Assembly (NCBI GenBank): GCA_002450905.1
Contig: DKAT01000069.1
Location: 1 to 6,310, forward strand
From: Spirochaetia bacterium UBA6919
GTDB taxonomy: Bacteria > Spirochaetota > UBA6919
Direction: 5' to 3'
DNA length: 6,310 nucleotides
Positions 1-5,575 of this stretch are shown piece after piece (position 1 is the first letter of the stretch; each line of letters opens with the position of its first letter). Position numbers and translations under genes: made by a program. The notes beneath the pieces were generated by a model. That model did no database searches. It saw only the letters and a program-made list of their open reading frames with translations, and was not told the DNA's origin.

Positions 1-3
1 TAA

Positions 4-180
4 TATCAAAGATTTATGGGATTGAGGTGGGGCGAGGATTTTTTATGGGGTGTTGGAGTATCTGTCGCAGGTGGAGAGATTTTGGAAATGGGGTTTGGGA
101 GGGTTTTCTCAAATGTGTTGGAATTGAGGTATCCTATTATAAATTTGTTGAGGATTTCAGGGGAATGGGATAATTTATAG
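4..180 (+). pseudogene. possible decayed 3' end of an outer-membrane barrel gene
   Basis: A 58-codon forward frame lies between an in-frame TAA at 1-3 and a TAG at 178-180. The translation is rich in Gly and Trp, with alternating hydrophobic residues (LWGVGVSVAGGEILEMGFGR, then LELRYPI and LLRISGEWDN), which resembles beta-barrel strands; LELRYPI recalls the ELR[FY]PI stretch of Omp85/patatin-type barrels. After the TAG the same frame continues FSEAGLGIII to a TAG at 211-213, also barrel-like, so this may be a gene end broken by stops. It would face the TPR gene tail to tail. The plus strand here has 61 G against 10 C in 180 bases, unlike the rest of the window. Another frame (frame 3) and one antisense frame are also open over most of this piece, so coding status is uncertain and the family is a guess. 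Confidence 0.2.
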
Positions 181-205
181 TTCTCTGAGGCAGGGTTGGG
201 GATAA

Positions 206-2002
206 TTATTTAGTGACTTCTGGGATAGTTTCTTCTTCTACACGTATATCTATTTTTTGTTCTTTCTTTTTTTGTTTGTTATCAATTTTTTTAGCGGTTT
301 TTTTATTTTCTTCATCGGATGAGAGGGAGTATGCATCATTGTGTGGATCGCCATTGGTGTTTAGTTCAGATTTTGTTTTTAAATCAGGTTCTTTTCCTAT
401 GCCATTTCCGTTGCCGTTTTTAGGGGATGTTTTCTTATCATCTTTCTTTGCGGTATTTGAATCGGATTTTTTTGTGGTTATAGATTCTTCCTGATCTTTA
501 TCGTTGGAGTCGTCTTTTTTTGTAGAGGTTTTGGAATTATCTGATTTTGTAGAATCGTCTTTTTTATTTTCTGTAGGTTTGATGGTTGCGGATCTTTCTT
601 TTTGATATATCAGTTGATTTACTCTTTGGATGAACTGTTGGATGACATCGGCTTCTTTACGATTTGCTGATTTGTAGGCGGAAAGGGCTTTCTCATAATA
701 TTCTCTTGCTGATTTGAGATCTCCATCGAGTTGCTTGATATATCCCATCCACCAGTATGTATAACCCGTTCCAACAGGATCATTGGTTCCACGATAGATG
801 GTATTTGCTGTGGTGTAGTGATCCATTGCTGTTTTATTGTCTTTTTTATTGCTGTAATGGATGTCTGCCATATTGATGAGTGTAGAGGCTTCTCCTCGCT
901 TGTTATCATCACTTTTATATAATTCCTGTGCTTTCTGAATGTTTTTTAAGGCGTTTTCTATGTCACCCTTTGACTGATATACCAATCCGAGATTATTATA
1001 ACTGCTGGCGGTTTGTGAAGGGTTATTTATTTTGTACTGGAGTTTGATTGAATTATTGAGATATTGAATTGCTTCATCATAATTCTTTTTTTGGTGTTGG
1101 GCTAATCCCATGTTGTGATAATCAATGGCTAATCCGCTTTCTATTTTAAGTTTGCTATCTATTTCTATGGCTGATTTGTAGTACTCAATTGCCTTATCGT
1201 ATTGTCCCATGTGGTAATATGTTGTGCCAATATTATTATTTCTTATGGCAATATTTATTTGATTTCCCATTTCTTTTTCGATGAAAAGACTTTTGTTATA
1301 GAATTCAAATGATTTTTCGTAATCCTTTTTATCTTTGTAAAGAGTTCCGAGATTATTGAATACAAGGGATTTTTCCTGTTTATCTTCTTCACCAAGGCCA
1401 CTGAGAGCTTTTTCATAATGTTCCATTGCCTTATCCAGTTGTCCTAATGAGTGATATACCATACCGATATTATTTATTGCCATGGAAAGATTTTTATTAT
1501 TTTTGAGTTCTTCGAATATTTTTTTAGCTTTTTCAAAGGCTTTCAGGGCTTGGGGATATTTTCTTTGTTTGAGTAGGATACTTCCCAGATTATTAATTCT
1601 TATGGCTGTTTCTAAGTCAGGTTTATTTGGACCACCCTGTTTTAAACTCATATTGATTGCTTCAAGAGCTGATTTGACATCCCCTTTTTTCATGTAAGTG
1701 AGGGAAAGATTATTATAACCGTTTGAAATTGCTTCATTATCGTCTTTTGAGAGTTCAATATATTTTTTATAATTTTCAATTGCTTTGTCCAACTGTCCCA
1801 ATCGATCGTATGCTTGTCCCAGACGGAAATAAGCTGGCTTGAAATTGGGATTTTGTTTTAGGGTATCCAGAGATATATCTATAACCATCTGATTTTTACC
1901 CTGGTCGAGGAGTTTTTTAGTATCATTAAAGGATGGGGTATTTTTTGTATAAGAGAAAATGGGTATAATTATAAGAATTAAAACAAATAATAATTTTTTC
2001 AT
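206..2002 (-). CDS. exported protein with about ten TPR repeats and a charged low-complexity tail
   Basis: This 598-residue protein starts at an ATG preceded by AAGGAG nine bases upstream. Residues 1-18 form a Sec signal peptide (MKK, then a Leu/Ile-rich core) without a lipobox Cys, so the mature protein should be periplasmic or secreted. Residues 55-446 hold about ten tetratricopeptide repeats spaced roughly 38-40 residues apart, beginning near 55, 94, 133, 173, 212, 252, 292, 332, 372 and 412. They show the usual G/A...Y...G..D.A...Y..A signature and a recurrent NNLG/NNIG start, as in the long-period TPR_12/kinesin-light-chain type. TPR arrays are protein-binding scaffolds; no catalytic domain is visible. 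Residues from about 470 to 598 are Lys/Asp/Ser/Thr/Asn-rich with a GNGNGIG stretch, probably disordered. It is the last of four co-oriented envelope genes, 217 bases after the YD-repeat lipoprotein gene. The partner is unknown. The TPR call is sure; the role is not. Confidence 0.93.
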   Translation of the reverse strand: MKKLLFVLILIIIPIFSYTKNTPSFNDTKKLLDQGKNQMVIDISLDTLKQNPNFKPAYFRLGQAYDRLGQLDKAIENYKKYIELSKDDNEAISNGYNNLSLTYMKKGDVKSALEAINMSLKQGGPNKPDLETAIRINNLGSILLKQRKYPQALKAFEKAKKIFEELKNNKNLSMAINNIGMVYHSLGQLDKAMEHYEKALSGLGEEDKQEKSLVFNNLGTLYKDKKDYEKSFEFYNKSLFIEKEMGNQINIAIRNNNIGTTYYHMGQYDKAIEYYKSAIEIDSKLKIESGLAIDYHNMGLAQHQKKNYDEAIQYLNNSIKLQYKINNPSQTASSYNNLGLVYQSKGDIENALKNIQKAQELYKSDDNKRGEASTLINMADIHYSNKKDNKTAMDHYTTANTIYRGTNDPVGTGYTYWWMGYIKQLDGDLKSAREYYEKALSAYKSANRKEADVIQQFIQRVNQLIYQKERSATIKPTENKKDDSTKSDNSKTSTKKDDSNDKDQEESITTKKSDSNTAKKDDKKTSPKNGNGNGIGKEPDLKTKSELNTNGDPHNDAYSLSSDEENKKTAKKIDNKQKKKEQKIDIRVEEETIPEVTK

Positions 2003-2011
2003 AGTGAATTG

Positions 2012-2017
2012 CTCCTT
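2012..2017 (-). promoter_or_regulatory. ribosome binding site of the TPR gene
   Basis: On the minus strand AAGGAG lies nine bases before the ATG at 2002-2000. It is the best Shine-Dalgarno match in the window and fixes this start. Confidence 0.75.
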
Positions 2018-2061
2018 TCCATACCTTAGAATCGGTTAATATCGAAGAATCATTAAGATAT

Positions 2062-2067
2062 ATTATA
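2062..2067 (-). promoter_or_regulatory. candidate -10 box (TATAAT) for the TPR gene
   Basis: The minus strand carries an exact TATAAT about 60 bases before the TPR start codon. At 17 bases spacing the -35 region reads ATTTCA, only three of six matches to TTGACA. The surrounding DNA is nearly all A and T, so a chance match is likely. The 217-base gap from the preceding gene makes a separate promoter plausible. Confidence 0.2.
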
Positions 2068-2151
2068 ATAATAATTTTATAATTTGAAATAATATTATGT
2101 GGATTTTTTTAGTCTATACTGATAATTTTTGATATCTGAAATCCTTTGAAA

Positions 2152-2174
2152 CATGGTTCGAGAGCCTCACCATG
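2152..2174 (-). terminator. hairpin after the YD-repeat lipoprotein gene, possible weak terminator
   Basis: CATGGT at 2152-2157 and ACCATG at 2169-2174 are perfect inverted repeats. Inside them GAG (2160-2162) pairs with CTC (2166-2168), giving a nine-pair stem with a two-base TC bulge and an AGC loop. It lies about 45 bases past the stop of the minus-strand lipoprotein gene, where a terminator is expected. The bases that follow on the minus strand (TTTCAAAGG) are not a proper U-run, so intrinsic termination would be weak; it could instead be a 3'-end stabilising hairpin. Confidence 0.3.
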
Positions 2175-2219
2175 ACAAAGTTGATATTACGACTTTAATC
2201 TTAAAAGAGTTTTAGTCTA

Positions 2220-3425
2220 TTATTCTTTTTTATCCTTATTTTCTTTTTTGACATCCTTTTTATTTTCTTTTAGATCAGGGATATCAAGCTTTGGTATATC
2301 TTTTGTGGAGATATCATTCCATTCTCCTCCGCGGAATACCTGACGTCTTACGATTTTGTTATTCTTAAAATATTCTTTGAGAGTGAGTCTGCCATCTTCA
2401 TATTTATATTCCTCTCTCTCCAAGGGCTTTTTATTAGGATTATATTTAATTCTTTTTAAAAAGTAGTTTTTATCGTTGTAAAAATATTGATAGTAGTGTA
2501 ATAATCTCTTTCCGCGAAATGTTTCTTCTTTAGAAAGTAATCCTTTATCATTATTTATGAAATTTGTATGATAAACCAGAGTACCATTTTTATGGATTTC
2601 GATTTTTTTGAGATTTCCCTTCTCATCGATTTCAAACCATTTTCCGTGGGGTTTGTTGTTATTATTGTATGATTGGATTTTAGTGAGATTCCCCTTTTCG
2701 TCATAAGATTTTTTTATGGATTGATTTAATTTGTCTTTGGTAAAGATTTTTTCTTCTGTGATCCGAGAATTGTCATTATAAGAATAAGATTTTGAAGAGC
2801 CATTTGGGAGTTGGACTATGACTAATAAGCCTTTTTCATAGGTTTGGGTGAGGATATTTTTGTTATTTTGGATATATTTAATTGTGTAGTCGTTTGGATT
2901 TTTATAATTATATTGTAGTTCGAGGACTTTTTTATCGTTTTGAAAGATTTCTTGCTTTGTTAATTGGCTATTATTATAGGAATCAATTTTTTTCCCGACA
3001 ATTTTATCCACATCATTATAGTGTGTCATGATTATCTTATCTTTATTTTCATAATTGAAACGATATGTGGATAAAGTTCTTGATCCATCATGTTTTTTTA
3101 TAGTGATGATTTTTTTGAAGTCTGGTGTATGATAATAGATAATACCATCCCTTAAGGTGTGTTCTACATATTCTTCTGAGTTTAAGACATCGCCCTTTTT
3201 ATTATAGAGAACACGAAAAAAATTACCAAGGGTCTCGGCTTCCTTTTCAGTTAGCGGGTACATATAATCAAACTTAAGGAATTTATTACCTAATGAGGGT
3301 TCTGCTTTTCTGAAGAATTTAACAATGGGTTTGATCTTTTTTATGGAGCCGTGTTCAGTGGAAGATCCCTTGCATTGATTTAGGATTAAGATAAGGAATA
3401 ATAATAAGATAATGCGATATGCCAC
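2220..3425 (-). CDS. YD-repeat-like lipoprotein
   Basis: This is a predicted 401-residue lipoprotein. I place the start at the GTG at 3425-3423, because GGAGG lies five bases before it. An in-frame ATG 12 bases upstream (3437) has no ribosome binding site, since that GGAGG overlaps the ATG itself. From the GTG the N-terminus is a basic residue, a Leu/Ile core and LILNQC, with Cys18 as the likely lipid-modified residue; Gln at -1 is unusual but fits loose spirochaetal lipoboxes. Most of the mature protein consists of irregular Tyr/Asn/Lys/Gly-rich units of about 20 residues (for example SYDEKGNLTKIQSYN, FEIDEKGNLKKIEI, YKYEDGRLTLKEYF). These resemble Rhs YD repeats and YwqK/MORN-like beta-hairpin repeats. 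Such repeats form extended beta structures for binding; no enzyme motif is seen. The last 20 residues are Lys/Asp/Glu-rich. Stop is TAA. Partner and function are unknown. Confidence 0.85.
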   Translation of the reverse strand: MAYRIILLLFLILILNQCKGSSTEHGSIKKIKPIVKFFRKAEPSLGNKFLKFDYMYPLTEKEAETLGNFFRVLYNKKGDVLNSEEYVEHTLRDGIIYYHTPDFKKIITIKKHDGSRTLSTYRFNYENKDKIIMTHYNDVDKIVGKKIDSYNNSQLTKQEIFQNDKKVLELQYNYKNPNDYTIKYIQNNKNILTQTYEKGLLVIVQLPNGSSKSYSYNDNSRITEEKIFTKDKLNQSIKKSYDEKGNLTKIQSYNNNNKPHGKWFEIDEKGNLKKIEIHKNGTLVYHTNFINNDKGLLSKEETFRGKRLLHYYQYFYNDKNYFLKRIKYNPNKKPLEREEYKYEDGRLTLKEYFKNNKIVRRQVFRGGEWNDISTKDIPKLDIPDLKENKKDVKKENKDKKE

Positions 3426-3430
3426 ACAAA

Positions 3431-3435
3431 CCTCC
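3431..3435 (-). promoter_or_regulatory. ribosome binding site that selects a GTG start
   Basis: GGAGG on the minus strand overlaps the upstream ATG (3437-3435) and lies five bases (TTTGT) before the in-frame GTG at 3425-3423. The spacing favours GTG and removes the first four residues (MEVC) of the longer reading, leaving a more typical signal peptide. Confidence 0.65.
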
Positions 3436-3495
3436 ATTTGAATGAAGTTTAAATATAATAAAAATTGGTGGAAAATGTACTTAAATTATTTTAAG

Positions 3496-3524
3496 AATAG
3501 ATTCCATTATCGTTGTGATATCAA
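3496..3524 (-). promoter_or_regulatory. candidate promoter of the YD-repeat lipoprotein gene
   Basis: On the minus strand TTGATA (3524-3519, five of six matches to TTGACA) is followed after 17 bases by TCTATT (3501-3496, four of six to TATAAT). This would give a leader of about 65 bases before the GTG start. The region is AT-rich, so chance matches are expected. Confidence 0.3.
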
Positions 3525-3571
3525 TGAATTCTTAATAATCGGTAAGCAATATAATATATTTTTTAGTATAT

Positions 3572-4033
3572 CTATTTGGTAAAGGAAAATACAGCTTTCT
3601 GAGATCGACCATCCGTATTTGTGAATGCTCCATCATGGAAGATTACATAATAGGTAGTTCCATAATTAAGAGTGACATTCGGAGTCAGGGTATAATTTTT
3701 CGTTGGAGTTGTTCCTGAAAAGGTAAATCCAATACTCGAACCGGTAATTCCGCCTTCTCGAAGACTTATCTTTGATGTATCAAAACTATTCGCGGAGACA
3801 TACAAATCTATATATACCGCTACACCTGAGTAAGAGTAATACACATCGTATGGGTTGGGTGGAATAGTATTTACACATTGATTATTACTCCAGGGATGTG
3901 TAGAATATCCAGTGTCACAGGAACAAGTATCCCCGGAAATAGATGAACTGGTAACATGCTCGTGAGTACCACAAGTAGTACACTGCACAGCAAAGAATGC
4001 TAATAATGTGATCAATAAATATATAAAACGCAT
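3572..4033 (-). CDS. small lipoprotein with an EGF-like Cys motif and a Big_5 (SbsA Ig-like) domain
   Basis: This is a predicted 153-residue lipoprotein. The chosen start is the ATG at 4033-4031, six bases after GGAG; a TTG four codons upstream overlaps that GGAG and is less likely. Residues 1-17 are a signal peptide ending AVQ before Cys18, again with Gln at -1. Cys21, 37, 39 and 53 with CSCDTGYS around 37-44 resemble the C-terminal half of an EGF-like module. Residues from about 63 to 153 match the later strands of a bacterial Ig-like domain of the SbsA/Big_5 type: FDTSKISL, then YTLTPNVTLNYGTTYYVIF, then GAFTNTDGR and a final FSFTK. In that family LTP..L.YGTTY and D..G are hallmark stretches, and the usual opening strand looks shortened or diverged. 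Big_5 domains are adhesion or stalk modules of surface proteins. The gene lies 63 bases after the barrel gene, so they may share a transcript. Stop is TAG, with TAA three codons later. Confidence 0.8.
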   Translation of the reverse strand: MRFIYLLITLLAFFAVQCTTCGTHEHVTSSSISGDTCSCDTGYSTHPWSNNQCVNTIPPNPYDVYYSYSGVAVYIDLYVSANSFDTSKISLREGGITGSSIGFTFSGTTPTKNYTLTPNVTLNYGTTYYVIFHDGAFTNTDGRSQKAVFSFTK

Positions 4034-4039
4034 GAAAGA

Positions 4040-4043
4040 CTCC
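4040..4043 (-). promoter_or_regulatory. ribosome binding site of the small Ig-like lipoprotein gene
   Basis: GGAG on the minus strand lies six bases before the ATG at 4033-4031 and overlaps the alternative TTG start at 4045-4043, so it supports the shorter reading. Confidence 0.6.
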
Positions 4044-4096
4044 AAGTTATAAATATTTTTTAAATAATCTAATCACCCGATATGACCATTATTCCT

Positions 4097-4897
4097 TTAA
4101 TATAAAACAAATCCAAAACCAAGATTAAAATATAAATCATTACTTACAAGATTAAGTGATCGTTTAGCCCTCTCATAACCGATTTCAAAAGAAAATACTC
4201 CAAACGGCCGGTATCTGAATTGAAACTCTATTTTGGTTATAAAACTAAATCCATCTTTAAGATCTTGAGAGGATATGTCAAATGCATCCTGACCAGGACC
4301 GCTGCCATAGGGATCCAACTGACCATCGTATTGATGAAAGTATGATCCTCCAGCACCAATTAGAAATGTAAATTGCTTAGTTATGGGAAAACGAAATTTA
4401 AATATGAGTGGGATATTAAATTCCCGTAAAATTATATCCGACCTTCCCCAAAAATAAGACCTCAACATAAATCCTAATTCTATATCTAAATATTTTATGG
4501 GTATGAAATCTACAAAAATACCTCCACCTATACCAACACCGGATGTTTTGCCGTAACTAACATTTTTCAAGAAGGATATATCGTTACTTGTAGATGCAGA
4601 CAGGGTTATGGGGAAATTTACTTTTAACGACAAAATAACAAACGGATCTTGCTGAAACCGTGGAACGCGTCTTTTATATCTGCGTTGTCTTCGAGGTGTT
4701 TGATTCTCTTCGTAATATTGGTTATCCTGACCCTGAGAAGAGTCATCATATTGGTTATCCTGACCCTGAGAGGAGTCATCATATTGGTTATCATCGTAAG
4801 GCACCTGTGAATCTTCTACACCCTGATCTGATTGGGCATAAGTTGTAACAGGATAATAGATTGTAAATATAAGAAGGAGGATGGATAAGATTTTCAT
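4097..4897 (-). CDS. outer-membrane beta-barrel protein with repeat-rich N-terminal segment
   Basis: This is a 266-residue protein. The ATG start has AGGA five bases upstream. Residues 1-21 are a signal peptide with likely cleavage after TTYA (a signal peptidase I site, no lipobox). The mature N-terminus (about 22-66) is Asp/Gln/Ser/Tyr-rich and contains DNQYDDSSQGQ twice (36-46, 47-57) plus a partial third copy. Next comes a strongly basic linker at 69-80, with eight Arg/Lys in twelve residues. Residues from about 86 to 266 alternate polar and hydrophobic residues in short strands separated by turns (VILSLKVNFPITLS, VGIGGGIFVDFIP, LDIELGFMLR, FTFLIGAGGSYF, FEIGYERAK). The protein ends LYFNLGFGFVLY, a typical outer-membrane C-terminal strand with a terminal aromatic. 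The fold resembles small OmpA/OmpW-like or porin-family barrels of 8-10 strands, but I cannot name a family. It is probably the first gene of the minus-strand cluster. Confidence 0.85.
   Translation of the reverse strand: MKILSILLLIFTIYYPVTTYAQSDQGVEDSQVPYDDNQYDDSSQGQDNQYDDSSQGQDNQYYEENQTPRRQRRYKRRVPRFQQDPFVILSLKVNFPITLSASTSNDISFLKNVSYGKTSGVGIGGGIFVDFIPIKYLDIELGFMLRSYFWGRSDIILREFNIPLIFKFRFPITKQFTFLIGAGGSYFHQYDGQLDPYGSGPGQDAFDISSQDLKDGFSFITKIEFQFRYRPFGVFSFEIGYERAKRSLNLVSNDLYFNLGFGFVLY
4715..4792. repeat. 33-bp in-frame tandem repeat, 2.4 copies
   Basis: Units 4715-4747 and 4748-4780 are identical except for one A/G difference (4739 versus 4772), followed by a 12-base partial unit at 4781-4792. 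The period of 33 bases is 11 codons and encodes the DNQYDDSSQGQ repeat in the barrel protein. Near identity at the DNA level indicates recent duplication, so copy number may vary between strains without changing frame. Confidence 0.9.
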
Positions 4898-4929
4898 AAC
4901 AGTCCTAAAAAAAAGTTTTTATATATAAT

Positions 4930-4958
4930 AATATAACGTCATTTTTTAAGTTTTTAAA
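4930..4958 (-). promoter_or_regulatory. candidate promoter of the barrel gene
   Basis: On the minus strand TTTAAA (4958-4953) and TATATT (4935-4930) are 17 bases apart, four and five of six matches to the sigma-70 consensus. This would give a leader of roughly 25 bases containing the AGGA site. The AT-rich setting lowers confidence. Confidence 0.3.
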
Positions 4959-5140
4959 TCATTATTAAAAAAATCTTTTTAAATTTTAATACTTGTTATA
5001 AATAAATAATTAAAAATTTATAATAACTTCTTAAAAGCACTATCTAGCTTGGTGATTTTCATATAAAAGATTTAGATGTCAATTTCATAAAATCTTAAGA
5101 TATTTCTATTGAAAGCAAAATCTTTTTTCGATAAATGATT

Positions 5141-5170
5141 TTTAAATAATATTTAACTTGATGTTATATT
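5141..5170 (+). promoter_or_regulatory. candidate promoter of the LRR pseudogene
   Basis: TTTAAA (5141-5146) and TATATT (5165-5170) are 18 bases apart, the same hexamer pair proposed for the divergent barrel gene. Transcription would start about 20 bases before the TTG start codon. In such AT-rich DNA this may be coincidence. Confidence 0.3.
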
Positions 5171-5190
5171 ATCTAATATTCCGAAATATT

Positions 5191-5195
5191 GAGGA
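5191..5195 (+). promoter_or_regulatory. ribosome binding site that selects a TTG start
   Basis: GAGGA lies four bases before the TTG at 5200-5202. Starting there gives a clean signal peptide beginning (M)KKSLIIILILI, whereas the upstream ATG codons at 5158-5163 have no ribosome binding site and add non-signal-like residues. Confidence 0.6.
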
Positions 5196-5199
5196 CACG

Positions 5200-5520
5200 T
5201 TGAAAAAATCTCTGATCATCATACTAATTCTTATTTCATTAATCATATCTCCAGAAAAGAATATTCAGGGTGAAGAAACCTCAAAACCACTAACTGAAGA
5301 ACAATTAAAAAAAGAGAAAGTATATTTTAGTCTGAAAGAAGCTCTGAAAAATCCATTGTAGGTCTATATACTGGCATTATTACATACACATATAAGAATA
5401 AAAAAATTTCCTACAGAAATTTTAAAACTTAAGAATTTGACTTATCTTGTAATATCAGGAGCATCAGGAGGTTCAACAAAAATAAGAGACAAAGATATAA
5501 ATGAAATTATTGGAGAATAG
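5200..5520 (+). pseudogene. exported leucine-rich repeat protein interrupted by an amber codon
   Basis: From the TTG start the first 53 codons encode a signal peptide (KKSLIIILILISLIISP) and a short linker ending FSLKEALKNPL, followed by TAG at 5359-5361. The same frame then runs on for 52 codons (5362-5517) to TAG at 5518-5520. The second part contains a recognisable bacterial LRR: KKFPTEILKLKNLTYLVISG matches L..LP.EI..L.NL..L.L... ALKNP[L/T]-x-V..L just before the first repeat is the usual lead-in in Leptospira-type LRR proteins, so the TAG sits where a sense codon (for example GAG or GAA) is expected, with no frame change. This fits a single nonsense mutation of a short one-to-two-repeat LRR protein of about 106 residues. 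Further TAGs in the same frame (5563, 5617) suggest the natural end is near 5518 or that decay is wider. LRR domains bind proteins; a specific role cannot be given. A functional 53-residue peptide is less likely. Confidence 0.7.
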
Positions 5521-5575
5521 GATTTTAATGAAGGGTTATTAGATAAAAATGGTAATATGAAATAGATGGTTGATT

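Larger units (their letters stand above)
4898..5199. other. AT-rich divergent intergenic region
   Basis: This 302-base gap separates the minus-strand barrel gene from the plus-strand LRR pseudogene and is almost entirely A and T. It holds one candidate promoter in each direction, listed separately. It also contains a perfect 10-base palindrome ATCTTAAGAT at 5092-5101 (possible operator), and a pure-AT inverted repeat TTAAAAA/TTTTTAA at 4965-4971 and 4976-4982. A 14-codon minus-strand frame (start 5059) has no ribosome binding site and looks spurious. No convincing gene or RNA structure is seen. Confidence 0.6.

Noticed and set aside
213..494. Plus-strand frame of 93 codons, Phe/Ser-rich.
   Set aside because: It is the antisense shadow of the Lys/Asp/Ser-rich tail of the TPR gene; no ribosome binding site and no protein-like pattern.
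2156..2174. GGTTCGAGAGCC at the hairpin looks like the T-arm of a tRNA or an attachment site in a tRNA end.
   Set aside because: The T-stem does not pair in the required 5-7-5 geometry (position 61 would be G opposite G53), and no D-arm, anticodon arm or acceptor stem can be found upstream on either strand.
4715..4792. CRISPR-like array.
   Set aside because: The 33-bp units are directly adjacent with no spacers and lie in frame within a coding region.
4660..4848. Plus-strand frame of 62 codons with a repeated IGYPDPE.SHH motif.
   Set aside because: It is the antisense reading of the 33-bp tandem repeat inside the barrel gene, which has a signal peptide, a good start and a barrel fold in the other direction.
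5015..5059. Minus-strand mini-frame MKITKLDSAFKKLL in the divergent intergenic region, with a perfect TTGACA 17 bases upstream of its ATG.
   Set aside because: Only 14 codons, no ribosome binding site, and no -10 box at the right distance from the TTGACA (17 bases on it reads AAAATC).
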